Below are positions 8,090 through 16,911 of a stretch of DNA of 64,000 bases, in pieces. The notes under the pieces are model-generated. The model was not told where the DNA came from. It saw only the letters and a list, made by a program, of their open reading frames with translations, and made no database searches. Source of the stretch: an uncultured Prevotellaceae bacterium (GTDB lineage Bacteria; Bacteroidota; Bacteroidia; Bacteroidales; Bacteroidaceae); contig CACYQZ010000006.1 of assembly GCA_902776665.1 (NCBI GenBank), forward strand, positions 1 through 64,000, read 5' to 3'. Positions within the stretch are counted from its first letter, which is position 1. Each line of letters starts with the position of its first letter. The position numbers and the translations under genes are program-made.

Positions 8090-8584
8090 ATGAAAAAGTT
8101 GCACTTCTTGCTTTTTGCCGCTTTCGTAGGCTTTGCTGGTTCCTGCAAAACCACGAAATCGTCCGTGTCGGTGCAAGAAAAGAGCGAGACGCTTTCGCAA
8201 AGCGAAGAGCGTCTGCACTCTCTCCTGCTAACCGACACCTCAAGCCTATGGCTCAAACTGCAGGCGGATAGCCTGCACATCACCGAATTCCCCATTTGTA
8301 GTAGTGAGCAACCATCCGCTAAAGCCGATGGGGCACACAACACAAATCAAAAACAAAAGCCAAGGCTCATCAAAATGTACGGACTTCACATCGATAAAAA
8401 TATCGAAAAGAAGTCCGAACAACACGCTTCCTTGACGGAGAGCAACGACAAGTCGATGCACTCCGAACATCACAAGGAAGCCAACAAGACAAAGTCCAAA
8501 ACAAAAACACCGCACAAGTACATCTTCATACTCTTCTTCATAGCACTGGCGGCTATCCTATACAAACGCTTCGCGCAGAAATAG
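8090..8584 (+). CDS. candidate unimolecular spanin lipoprotein
   Basis: 164 residues. The N-terminus is a lipoprotein signal peptide with lipobox 'FAGSC' (Cys at about residue 19). The C-terminus has a single membrane helix (YIFILFFIALAAILY) and a short basic tail. An outer-membrane lipid anchor at one end and an inner-membrane helix at the other is the defining topology of unimolecular spanins such as T1 gp11, which fuse the two membranes in the last step of lysis. The charged, helical middle could span the periplasm. It directly follows the endolysin. I infer the function from topology and position; sequence alone does not identify a family. Confidence 0.6.
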   Translation: MKKLHFLLFAAFVGFAGSCKTTKSSVSVQEKSETLSQSEERLHSLLLTDTSSLWLKLQADSLHITEFPICSSEQPSAKADGAHNTNQKQKPRLIKMYGLHIDKNIEKKSEQHASLTESNDKSMHSEHHKEANKTKSKTKTPHKYIFILFFIALAAILYKRFAQK

Positions 8585-9118
8585 CCCCACCCCGCAGCCC
8601 TTCGTGTTGTAATCGCTCATAGGATTCCCTGTGAGCGATTACGCTTGTATGGGCTGATGGGGTCGGTCGCGATGTTCCGCTTACAATTCGGGCAAGTCTG
8701 TGTGATGGCTTTCCTTTGCCAAACCCCTCAAATGGAAGGAGTATGCGCACCAACAAGTCGGCACGCATACACGTCCCATTTGTACCAACGGTATCGGGGA
8801 TTGACAAATCGCTACCACGCAGACACACCCTCCTTGACACTCCACATCGACGACGGACCCAATCTGCCCACAAGCGAGCGTTCACGCTACAACACTCGCC
8901 ATTTTGACCTCATGCAAAGCATCTCACCGCACATTCGCGGCGGCGAAGTGGCGCAGGGGAAACCAACGATTTTCGGGGAGACCCTTGAAAGAAAAAAAGC
9001 GGTACATATTCCGAGCGAAACCAACGAAAGGCGAGCCGAAGCCCCAACAGGGCGCGTGGGGGGTCTTCCTGCGGAGCGGTTAAGGGGAAACCCCTTAACA
9101 ATCCCCGAACACATTGAC
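8585..9118 (+). ncRNA. candidate large structured prophage RNA
   Basis: Nothing here looks protein-coding, but nested complementarity is strong. Domain 1 (8589-8661) stacks CCCC/GGGG, CAGCCC (8595-8600)/GGGCTG (8651-8656) and an 11-bp perfect stem (8609-8619/8632-8642). Domain 2 pairs CAAATGG (8729-8735) with CCATTTG (8776-8782) and GTATGCG (8741-8747) with CGCATAC (8764-8770), separated by a symmetric 5x5 loop. A TACC/GGTA hairpin (8783-8793) stacks beside it, and CCCC (8724-8727)/GGGG (8796-8799) closes a three-way junction. Further stems include CCGC/GCGG, GCCC/GGGC and the perfect TTAAGGGG/CCCCTTAA hairpin (9080-9098). The size and prophage setting recall GOLLD and ROOL RNAs; membership in either is not claimed. 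An open frame at 8645-9202 is probably accidental. Confidence 0.55.
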
Positions 9119-9119
9119 A

Positions 9120-9203
9120 ATCAGCGTGTTAAGTTTTTAATACCTTTACAAACTTCGGATTTTCTCAAAAATCAATGCCCAAAATATGGGCTAACACGCT
9201 GAT
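9120..9203. repeat. 12-bp inverted repeat around a promoter-like site
   Basis: ATCAGCGTGTTA (9120-9131) is perfectly inverted as TAACACGCTGAT (9192-9203). The 60-base spacer holds TACCTTTA (9141-9148), one base off the -7 consensus, and a GCCCA/TGGGC hairpin (9177-9191). It lies between the structured RNA and the tape measure start. It could be an operator, a closing stem of a leader RNA, or a very short invertible segment. Confidence 0.55.
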
Positions 9204-9269
9204 GCAATGTCTTTTAATACACGCTTCTTTCATACTAATTTCGCGTGTATTTATTTTTCATCTTTCATT

Positions 9270-12200
9270 ATGTCATCGATTAACACAAACGCAACTGTCA
9301 CGCTGACCGTGAACGGAAAACAGGCACAGGACATGCTCGACAAACTCAAAACGAAGTCGGTCGAACTGGAAAAAGCCATCGAAAATGCTGCAAAAGCAGG
9401 GGATAAAACAAAACTCACGAAACTACAAAAGGAACTGCGACAGACGAACCGACAAATCGCACAGATTGAATCGGCTACCGTCGGTGTCGAGAAAGTTCTG
9501 CGAAACCTCGACAAAGCAACGCCGAAAGAGTTAAACAAAACGCTTTCGACGCTCAAAAAACAACTGAATGGCATCGAAAGAGGGACAGAGGAATGGAACC
9601 GACAATGTGATGCCATCAAAAAGGTACGCAAGGAAATCGACCGAATGAATGCTGACCTCAGAACGGGCGAAAACCTTTGGGAACGCTTCAACCGAACCAT
9701 GAACAACTGGCAGGCTACGATTGTAGGCGCTGCCGCTGCCATCACAGGGCTTGTCATGGCAGGTCGTTCGGCGGTCAAAGCGTATGCGGAAATGGACGCG
9801 GAAATGGCAAATGTACGCAAATTTACAGGAATGACTGCCGAACAGGTCGAGGACTTGAACGAGGAATTTAAGAAAATGAATACCCGAACCAGTCGCGAAG
9901 AACTCAATAAACTGGCGGAAGAGGCAGGACGCTTGGGCAAAACCTCGAAAGAAGATATTCTCGGTTTTGTCCGCGCTGCCGATAAAATCAATGTGGCTCT
10001 CGACGAACTCGGTGAGGGGGCTACGCTCACTCTCTCGAAACTGACCAACATCTTCGGGGACGAGGAACGACTGGGTACGGAAAAGGCGCTCATCGCCGTC
10101 GGCTCTGTCATCAACGAATTGTCGCAGAACTGCACGGCATCGGCTCCATACCTCGCCAACTTCGCACAACGAATGGCAGGCGTAGGAGCACAAGCACGAA
10201 TGACAATTCCTGAAATCATGGGACTGGCCGCAGTCCTCGACAGTCAAGGCCAAAAGGTGGAAATGTCTTCGACAGCCGTTTCTAAGGTCATCATGAATAT
10301 GTTCAAGGAACAGGACAAAATCATCAAGGCTACTGGATTGAACGCACAGAAATTCAAGGAAACGGTCACAAAAGATACCAACGAAGGACTGCTGATGCTG
10401 CTCGAACAACTTCATTCCTTAGGAAACATCGATGTGCTGGCTCCCGTTTTCAAAGATATGGGGGAAAACGGTGCTCGTGCATCTCAAGTGATTTCGGCTC
10501 TCGCAGGCAATATCGACATGATCAAATGGGAACAGCAGGAGGCTAACAAGGCGTTCGAGGAAGCCACTTCTGTAGGAAAGGAATACGACGTACAAAACAA
10601 TACGGTGCAGGCAGGACTGGATAAGGCTCGAAAGCGCGTGAAGGAACTCGCCATCGAACTCGGACAACAACTTATGCCGGTCATGCGACACATTATGACA
10701 AGCACCACCTTCATGCTCAAATTGCTTTCGTCGGTGGTGGGCTTCATCACTCGAAACAAAGTGGAAATCATCGCTGCTACCGCAGCACTGACAGCATTTG
10801 CCATCGCCACAAATCTTGTTGCTATCCGTACCAAAATCGCAACCGCAGCGCACCTGCTATGGAACGTGGCCGTCAAAACGGGAAATGTTTTGCTGCCCAT
10901 CGCACAGGTGATGCTGAACGGACTCAAACTGACATTTGAAAGGCTCATTTGGCAAACACGTGGAGCAAACGCTACACAGGTGGCTTATAACAAGTCTTTG
11001 GCTGCCCTGAAAACCAATGCAGCCGCCGCGAAAACGGCTTACGGACTGATGGCGGTGGCGATTGTCGGGGTGACGGTTGCCCTCGTCAAGTTCATCAAGG
11101 CGAACAGCGACGCTGCACAAGCACAGCGCAGACTGCAAGAAATGGAGGAAGCCGCAGGAAAGGCTTGTGGCGAAGAGGTACGACAAATCGAACAACTCAA
11201 GAAAACCATCGAAAACAATAACCTCTCCATCAAAAACAGACAAACGGCCATCGAGGAAATGCAAAAAATCATTCCGGGCTATCATGCAAGCCTAACGGAC
11301 GAAGGAAACCTCATTGGACACAACTCGAAAATGATTGATATTTACGTGAAGCAACTCAAAAACATGGCTATGATAAAAGAGGCGATTTCACGACAAACGG
11401 ATCTGGAATTCAAATACAAAAAGTTCGAGCAGGAAACGCCCGAAAACCTCATGGATGCTTTCTTCCAAGAGAAAACGAACGGTATGGATGAAGCACAGGC
11501 AGCGGCTAAGGCAAACGCTTCTCTCGCCGCATACAGGGCATGGAAAGCGAAAATGCGAAAACTCGACCAAGAAAAGGAGCAGTTGGACGGCATCATCGAG
11601 GCGAGAACAAAAGAAAACCAAGACTTGACAGACCAAACGAACGAACTTACGGTTACGCCGACTGGAGGGAGCGGACTAACGGGCGACACTACGAATGATA
11701 CGAACAACACGAAACACGAAGATAAGTTCAAGGCCGAAAAGGAATGGAAAGAAAAGGAGGAAGCCCTCAATCGAATCGCATACGCTACGGGACTGAAAAA
11801 TTATGAGGACTATACGAACCGAATCCTTTACATCGAAACGCAATACCATCAGAAAATTCTGCAACGGACTGACCTGACCGAAAAGGAACGGCTCAGTGCG
11901 GAAGTGGGTTACTACGAAGCCCTGCAAAAAGCAAAGGAACAGCAAACGAAACTGACCGCAGAACAGGAAAATGCTTTCTATCAAGAAACGGTGGCCAACC
12001 AAAAACAACGATACATCGATGGGGAAATCAGCCAAGAACTCTATCAAGAAACGCTCGAATTGCTCGAACTGAAACACCTCAAAAGGATGCTTTCTATCTA
12101 TGAAGTGGGAACGAAAGAACACCTGCAAGCGCAACGAACATACCAAGATAAACTGATTCAAGACCAACAGCGCAGACAAAAGGAAACGGAAGAGAAAGAG

Positions 12201-13355
12201 AAAAAACACCAACAGGCTCTACAGAAACTCAAAGAGGACTATTTCGGGGCAAACAGCGACGAAAGGTATAGCAAATACTATGCGGACTTGCAGGGACTGA
12301 AAGAGGTGTATCAAATCGAAATCAAGACTGCCGGAAACAATGCCAAGGAGAAACTGCGCATCGAGGAAGCCTATCTAAAGGCGAAACTGGCACTGAGAAA
12401 GAAATATGGCATCGACGAACTGGAAGACCAAAAGAACTTCCTCGAAATCTGGAACGATGATATGCAGGAATGGCTGCAAAGCGACTTCGGAAAGGCTGTT
12501 ACTGGCTCCATTGAAACGCTGTCAGCAGGGATGGGCAGCATCTTCTCGCAACTGACTTCACTCATTCAGGCCGAAACGGACATCCAAACGGCTGCCATCG
12601 AACGACGATACAAAAGCGAAATCTCAAATGCTGAAGGTAACAACTATATCGTGAAGCAACTGGAGAAGAAGAAACAAGCGGAAATCGCCAAACTCAAAGA
12701 CGAGGCAAACAAAAAAATGTTTGCCATGCAGGTAATCCAAGCCGTCGCACAGACAGCACAAAACGCCCTCTCTGCCTACGGAAGCGCAGCAGCAATTCCT
12801 GTAGTTGGATATATCCTAGCACCCGTCGCAGCAGCAATGGCTGTGGCGGCTGGCGCACTACAAATCGCTGCCATCAAAAAACAACAGCAGGCATCGGAGG
12901 CACAGGGATATGCCGAAGGTGGTTTCACACCGCAAGGAAGCAAGTACGACGTGGCAGGCGTCGTACACAAAGGGGAATGGGTGGCTTCACAAAAACTACT
13001 GCAATCGCCCGTAGCCAGACCCATGATTGATGCTCTCGACTATGCGCAACGAACGAACACAATCGGGTCGTTAAGGAGTGAGGACGTTTCACGCTCAATT
13101 ACTCCTTTTTACGCACAGTCCCATCAATCTACGCCAACCGTCATTGTGCAACCATCTACGACGGATGCACAAGCCGAGATTGCAGCAGGCACCGCCATCA
13201 AGGAATACGCTGCCGTCATCAAACAACTCAAAGAACGGCTCGATGAGCCTTTTGTGACGGTCAATACTGTGTCGGGCGACAACGGCATCAAACAGGCGCA
13301 GGACGAATACAACAAACTGATGAGAAACAAAACACCCAAATCAAGACGCAAATAA
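9270..13355 (+). CDS. tail tape measure protein, TP901 type
   Basis: 1361 residues from the ATG at 9270; an in-frame ATG at 9207 would add 21 hydrophobic residues and lies next to the inverted repeat, so it is less likely. Residues about 30-130 are coiled coil. A TP901-type core follows ('FTGMTAEQVEDLNEEFKKM...LAEEAGRLGKTS', then 'AALDSQGQKVEMSSTAVSKV'-like helices). A hydrophobic region (about 480-570), long coiled coils, and a C-terminal Ala-rich membrane-like stretch (AIPVVGYILAPVAAAMAVAAGAL) complete it. These proteins set tail length and help inject DNA, so the phage is long-tailed. The stop codon overlaps the next start (TAATG-type junction). Confidence 0.9.
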   Translation: MSSINTNATVTLTVNGKQAQDMLDKLKTKSVELEKAIENAAKAGDKTKLTKLQKELRQTNRQIAQIESATVGVEKVLRNLDKATPKELNKTLSTLKKQLNGIERGTEEWNRQCDAIKKVRKEIDRMNADLRTGENLWERFNRTMNNWQATIVGAAAAITGLVMAGRSAVKAYAEMDAEMANVRKFTGMTAEQVEDLNEEFKKMNTRTSREELNKLAEEAGRLGKTSKEDILGFVRAADKINVALDELGEGATLTLSKLTNIFGDEERLGTEKALIAVGSVINELSQNCTASAPYLANFAQRMAGVGAQARMTIPEIMGLAAVLDSQGQKVEMSSTAVSKVIMNMFKEQDKIIKATGLNAQKFKETVTKDTNEGLLMLLEQLHSLGNIDVLAPVFKDMGENGARASQVISALAGNIDMIKWEQQEANKAFEEATSVGKEYDVQNNTVQAGLDKARKRVKELAIELGQQLMPVMRHIMTSTTFMLKLLSSVVGFITRNKVEIIAATAALTAFAIATNLVAIRTKIATAAHLLWNVAVKTGNVLLPIAQVMLNGLKLTFERLIWQTRGANATQVAYNKSLAALKTNAAAAKTAYGLMAVAIVGVTVALVKFIKANSDAAQAQRRLQEMEEAAGKACGEEVRQIEQLKKTIENNNLSIKNRQTAIEEMQKIIPGYHASLTDEGNLIGHNSKMIDIYVKQLKNMAMIKEAISRQTDLEFKYKKFEQETPENLMDAFFQEKTNGMDEAQAAAKANASLAAYRAWKAKMRKLDQEKEQLDGIIEARTKENQDLTDQTNELTVTPTGGSGLTGDTTNDTNNTKHEDKFKAEKEWKEKEEALNRIAYATGLKNYEDYTNRILYIETQYHQKILQRTDLTEKERLSAEVGYYEALQKAKEQQTKLTAEQENAFYQETVANQKQRYIDGEISQELYQETLELLELKHLKRMLSIYEVGTKEHLQAQRTYQDKLIQDQQRRQKETEEKEKKHQQALQKLKEDYFGANSDERYSKYYADLQGLKEVYQIEIKTAGNNAKEKLRIEEAYLKAKLALRKKYGIDELEDQKNFLEIWNDDMQEWLQSDFGKAVTGSIETLSAGMGSIFSQLTSLIQAETDIQTAAIERRYKSEISNAEGNNYIVKQLEKKKQAEIAKLKDEANKKMFAMQVIQAVAQTAQNALSAYGSAAAIPVVGYILAPVAAAMAVAAGALQIAAIKKQQQASEAQGYAEGGFTPQGSKYDVAGVVHKGEWVASQKLLQSPVARPMIDALDYAQRTNTIGSLRSEDVSRSITPFYAQSHQSTPTVIVQPSTTDAQAEIAAGTAIKEYAAVIKQLKERLDEPFVTVNTVSGDNGIKQAQDEYNKLMRNKTPKSRRK

Positions 13356-15328
13356 TGGAAATCATCATCAACGGCAAACAAGCCTACCTCAAAGAGAAAA
13401 CTTCTTTCGAGTTCATATCTGAAAACTCGATGTTTACTGGCTCTGATAGTTATACGCTAACAATCTCCTTCCCACTGAAGGACTGCCCGCAAAACATCGA
13501 AATATTCGGGCACATACACCGCTCAGACGTGGAAAAGAAGAAAGTTGTATTCAACTGCGATATTCGCGACAAATCGTTTTTCAAGTCTGGCTCCATCACC
13601 GTCACGGAAATTAACGAGGTGGAAGTGAAAACGCAGTTCCTCGAAGGACGAAGCGAACAAAACTTTGATGATTCCTTCGATGAAATATACCTCAATCAAC
13701 TTTCTTTGGGCTACCCGTCTGAGAGAAATCCCGCCAATGTGCCATTGCCAGAGGCGTGGAACAAATATCCCGAAAACAACTATGTGCCGCTGCCGTGGGT
13801 GAACAATACCACCGGCAACTTACAGAATGAGGTGCAATGTACTTCCATCGAACAAAACCAGTTCCAATGGAAAAACCTCTCGAAAGAAGTGACCTATCAG
13901 CCTTATTTGCTCTATATCCTGAAAAAAATATGCGCATACTTAAACTATACTTATGATTTAGAGGCCATCGAACAGACTAACCTCAAATACCTCATCATCT
14001 GTAATACCTTACCTGCAACATGGGGCGTGAGAAACTTCGCGGTGGCTCTTCCTCACTGGACGCTCACAGAGTTCTTTGAACAACTGGAGCTGTTTCTACA
14101 TGGGGAATTTACCATCAATCACAAGGCAAGGCATATCTCTTTCCGTTTCTTGACGGAACAGATACAAAACACCCGGACGATTGCCATTGATAAGGTAGTG
14201 AACGAATATGTTGCAGAAATCAGCAGGGATGAAAACTGCGACTACATCGGTTTGAAAAACATCGTGTATGCGGACAATGACAACCGATTTTGGGCGTATC
14301 GTTCCTGCGAATGGTACCTCGAAGAACATCGGCACGAAGCCGTCATGTATGACCGCTTAGCCGATTTGCTGACCTTCGCACGAACACTGAAAGAAAGTGG
14401 TTATTACAAATCCACAACACCCACAGGGGGAATCCGCGAAATGTATTGCAGGGGCTATCCGAGCGGAAGCGATGGACACAAACTTTTCTACGCAAAGGAT
14501 GTGGACACCTATTTTATTATGTTCTGCTACCGTTCGGAACTGCTGAAAACAACCAACTCAGGCGGAAATACCCTACATTGGTATAAGTATTACAACCGAC
14601 TCGAACCGATTAACCAGTTCGGCAGTCCCGAAGTCAATCCCGAATCGGACACCCTTGAAATCAAGATTGTTCCGGCATGGATAGATGACACGGACGAAGA
14701 ACATGGCCCGTGTCTGTTCCTCGATCCAGGAGAGATGGGAAGTGCCACATCATGGACGGACGACACCGACAGCAACGGAAATACCTCTGGCGGACTAACG
14801 GGAGGAAGCACTGGCGGCGGTGGCTTCGGTGGCCGTCGGGCACCTGCAAGGGGCTTCGGCGGAACAGGTAATGCAGGCAGCACCACCTTCGACGATGCCG
14901 ACTACGACGGTGGAGCATTGGCACAGGGTAGGGTAGGAAAAGCCATCGAGCAGGGCGAGGTCGAGAAATCCGATGCCTATTACGATCGCATCTATGTGGC
15001 TTTCTGGAACAACTACCTGCTCTGGCAAGGAGCGCAACCGTGCCCTATTATAGATAAGGTGATGCTCGACAACCATTTTATGTATGTCACCTCAAATTTC
15101 TCTTTGCGACTGAAGAACCCCATTCCGCAAATCGACCGAACAACGGTGTACCACATCGACGGAAAGAAAAAATATACTTTCTCCTTCCTGTCTGATGAGA
15201 TACCCGATGCCCGTGCGCTGTTTCATATCAATGGCGGTAAATACCTGTGTGAGAAGATAACAGCACGATTTACGGAAAATGGGATGAGCAAGATGCTAAA
15301 AGGAGTGTTCTACAGATTGGAAGAATAA
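13355..15328 (+). CDS. tail-associated protein, unknown
   Basis: 657 residues following the tape measure without a gap, the usual place for a distal tail, hub or baseplate protein. It is beta-rich with many aromatic residues. Residues about 480-520 form a Gly/Ser/Thr linker (GGSTGGGGFGG...GFGGTGNAG) separating a large N-terminal domain from a C-terminal domain of about 130 residues. No peptidase or lysozyme motif is visible. The family is not recognised; the tail role is inferred from gene order. Confidence 0.6.
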   Translation: MEIIINGKQAYLKEKTSFEFISENSMFTGSDSYTLTISFPLKDCPQNIEIFGHIHRSDVEKKKVVFNCDIRDKSFFKSGSITVTEINEVEVKTQFLEGRSEQNFDDSFDEIYLNQLSLGYPSERNPANVPLPEAWNKYPENNYVPLPWVNNTTGNLQNEVQCTSIEQNQFQWKNLSKEVTYQPYLLYILKKICAYLNYTYDLEAIEQTNLKYLIICNTLPATWGVRNFAVALPHWTLTEFFEQLELFLHGEFTINHKARHISFRFLTEQIQNTRTIAIDKVVNEYVAEISRDENCDYIGLKNIVYADNDNRFWAYRSCEWYLEEHRHEAVMYDRLADLLTFARTLKESGYYKSTTPTGGIREMYCRGYPSGSDGHKLFYAKDVDTYFIMFCYRSELLKTTNSGGNTLHWYKYYNRLEPINQFGSPEVNPESDTLEIKIVPAWIDDTDEEHGPCLFLDPGEMGSATSWTDDTDSNGNTSGGLTGGSTGGGGFGGRRAPARGFGGTGNAGSTTFDDADYDGGALAQGRVGKAIEQGEVEKSDAYYDRIYVAFWNNYLLWQGAQPCPIIDKVMLDNHFMYVTSNFSLRLKNPIPQIDRTTVYHIDGKKKYTFSFLSDEIPDARALFHINGGKYLCEKITARFTENGMSKMLKGVFYRLEE

Positions 15329-15354
15329 CTCCCAGTCCATAGAACACCCCTTTT
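15299..15354 (+). terminator. terminator at the end of the phage late genes
   Basis: AAAGGAGTGTTCTA (15299-15312) pairs with TAGAACACCCCTTT (15340-15353) with one mismatch, and a short T-run ends the second arm. It overlaps the end of the 13355-15328 gene and separates it from the convergent integrase gene. Confidence 0.6.
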
Positions 15355-15369
15355 CGTGCTACTTGCTAA

Positions 15370-16515
15370 CTAAAGAATGTTCTTCGCAAGAGAAACAGAA
15401 TGGCGCTCAATCGTCGAGCGTAGGATTTTGGCGTAAATCTGAGTCGTCTTGATGTCCTGATGGCCGAGCATACGAGCAACATTCTCGATGGGCACGTCAT
15501 GAGCCAGTGCCAACGTAGCGAATGAATGCCGGGCAACATGGAACGTCAGATTCTTGTTAATCTTCAGTTTCTCCTCAATCAGATGCAAATAGTCGTTGGC
15601 TTTCTGATTGCTGATTTTCGGCAACTGATAGTTGTACTTCTTCAGTACGTCCATCGCAGGTTGCAAGATGGGCGTAAAGAACTTGCTTCCCGTCTTCATT
15701 CTTTTTCCGTCGATGTAGTACATATTATCGACCTTATCCGTCATCTCCTCAAAGTGGAAAAGTTGCGTGTCACAGAATGCCAAGCCCGTGTAGGCAGCGA
15801 AGATGAAAAGGTCGCGAACACGTTCCATCTTCCCCGACAATTTGGCATCGCGCATCTTTTTCAGTTCCTTCTCGGTGAGAGGCTCCCGCTCTTTGCTCTT
15901 GCCACGTTTGAACGCCACTTTGTGGTATGGGTCGGCAGAAATCATCTCTGCCATACGCAGTTTCTTCGTGTAAAACTTCATTTTTTTGTGGTAGCCATAG
16001 ATGGTTAAGTCCGTCCGCGTACCATCATGCAACCACTCGTCGAAAGCAGTGATATTCGAAGCCGTCAAGTCAGAAAGTTTCTTAATCTTTCCGAATCGGC
16101 GAACCGCATCCACCACACAAGCCTTATGCTTTCTCGTGCCGCTCCGAATATCCTCAGCAGCGATGGTCTTCTCCATGTAGTCGATGAAACTCATGTTGAG
16201 CGATGGGTTTACTACCTTCTTCTCCTTCTTTTGTGGCACGGTCTCTTCGATACCGGCGCACACGTTGAAACTCGAAATCGTCATCTCCTTTCCGAGAATT
16301 TCCATCGCGCCAAGGATTTCCTCGTAGTGCTTCCTGATGTCCGCAAACTTATCCTCTCTCTCGTAGGCTTCCCATTCTTCGGGCGTCGCTTCTCCGAGAG
16401 TGATGTACTTGCGCTCAGTCCGCGAGAGGTAAATCCGAGCTTCAATCTTTCCTTTACCCCGTCTGTTCGACGAGTTCTTTCTGTCATAGATGACAGTTAC
16501 GATGTTTTTTTTCAT
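15370..16515 (-). CDS. tyrosine integrase of the prophage
   Basis: 381 residues from the ATG at 16515 ('MKKNIVTVIYDRKN'). The frame is open to 16698, but that extension runs through the repeat-rich attachment region and reads as nonsense. There is an N-terminal arm-binding and SAM-like core-binding domain and a C-terminal catalytic domain. Box II is intact: 'HVARHSFATLAL', then 'MLGHQDIKTTQIYAKI' with the nucleophilic Tyr. The first catalytic Arg, normally in 'TGLR', is replaced: here 'YTGLAFCD'. IntDOT-type Bacteroides integrases also lack this Arg, so activity is still plausible. It lies 250 bases from tRNA-Arg, the probable attachment target. Confidence 0.9.
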   Translation of the reverse strand: MKKNIVTVIYDRKNSSNRRGKGKIEARIYLSRTERKYITLGEATPEEWEAYEREDKFADIRKHYEEILGAMEILGKEMTISSFNVCAGIEETVPQKKEKKVVNPSLNMSFIDYMEKTIAAEDIRSGTRKHKACVVDAVRRFGKIKKLSDLTASNITAFDEWLHDGTRTDLTIYGYHKKMKFYTKKLRMAEMISADPYHKVAFKRGKSKEREPLTEKELKKMRDAKLSGKMERVRDLFIFAAYTGLAFCDTQLFHFEEMTDKVDNMYYIDGKRMKTGSKFFTPILQPAMDVLKKYNYQLPKISNQKANDYLHLIEEKLKINKNLTFHVARHSFATLALAHDVPIENVARMLGHQDIKTTQIYAKILRSTIERHSVSLAKNIL

Positions 16516-16551
16516 AATAGAAAAATTTTTTAGGCTCAAAAACTGGGAAAG

Positions 16552-16637
16552 TGGTAACACATTTTGGCGATTTTGGTAACACATGGTAACACAAAAATGT
16601 CCAATTATGTCCAATGTAGTCCAACTATGTCCCATTT
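16552..16637. repeat. iterons upstream of the integrase
   Basis: TGGTAACACA occurs three times (16552, 16574, 16584; the last two abut). Next come four units of ATGTCC(A), the third degenerate, at exactly 10-bp spacing (about 16598, 16608, 16618, 16628). Direct repeats with helical phasing between an integrase gene and its target are typical of integrase arm sites or excisionase/repressor sites. Function is inferred. Confidence 0.6.
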
Positions 16638-16723
16638 TTTTTTGCCGAGTTAAACAACAATCGTAACTCTTCAATGTACTATAAACAGTGATAAGCACTG
16701 TGTTCCTCGTTATTTTTAGACGA

Positions 16724-16755
16724 TTAAGAGAACATTCTTCCGAACATTCTCTTAA
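16724..16755. repeat. inverted repeat between integrase and tRNA
   Basis: TTAAGAGAA (16724-16732) is inverted as TTCTCTTAA (16747-16755), and GAACATTCT is repeated directly inside. It lies 10 bases beyond the 3' end of tRNA-Arg. It could be the tRNA terminator or an integrase core/arm element. Confidence 0.5.
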
Positions 16756-16764
16756 ACCTCTTTG

Positions 16765-16838
16765 TGATTCCGTTGGGATTCGAACCCAAGACCCACAGCT
16801 TAGAAGGCTGTTGCTCTATCCAGCTGAGCTACGGAACC
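16765..16838 (-). tRNA. tRNA-Arg (UCU)
   Basis: Minus-strand cloverleaf of 74 bases: acceptor GGTTCCG/CGGAATC with one G-T pair, D arm GCTC...GAGC, anticodon stem ACAGC/GCTGT with loop CTTCTAA (anticodon UCU), and a T arm with GTTCGAATC. CCA is not encoded. The 3' end faces the integrase gene and is intact, as expected when a prophage rebuilds the tRNA end on integration. Confidence 0.95.
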
Positions 16839-16860
16839 AACGCTTTGCGATTTGCGGCTG

Positions 16861-16868
16861 CAAAGGTA
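16861..16868 (-). promoter_or_regulatory. -7 promoter of tRNA-Arg
   Basis: On the minus strand TACCTTTG, 22 bases upstream of the tRNA 5' end. A TTTG at 16892-16895 is upstream, but with a long 23-base spacing. Confidence 0.6.
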
Positions 16869-16911
16869 CAAAAAAGATTTCATACGGCGCTCAAAATCGC
16901 CATTTTTTTCA

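Noticed and set aside
8645..9202. 185-codon rightward open frame after the lysis cassette
   Set aside because: Composition is not protein-like, no family resemblance, and its stretch is explained by nested RNA stems; treated as chance in a region of few stops.
16552..16637. Possible small CRISPR array
   Set aside because: The repeats are 10 bases with no spacers of constant length; they fit integrase-site iterons.
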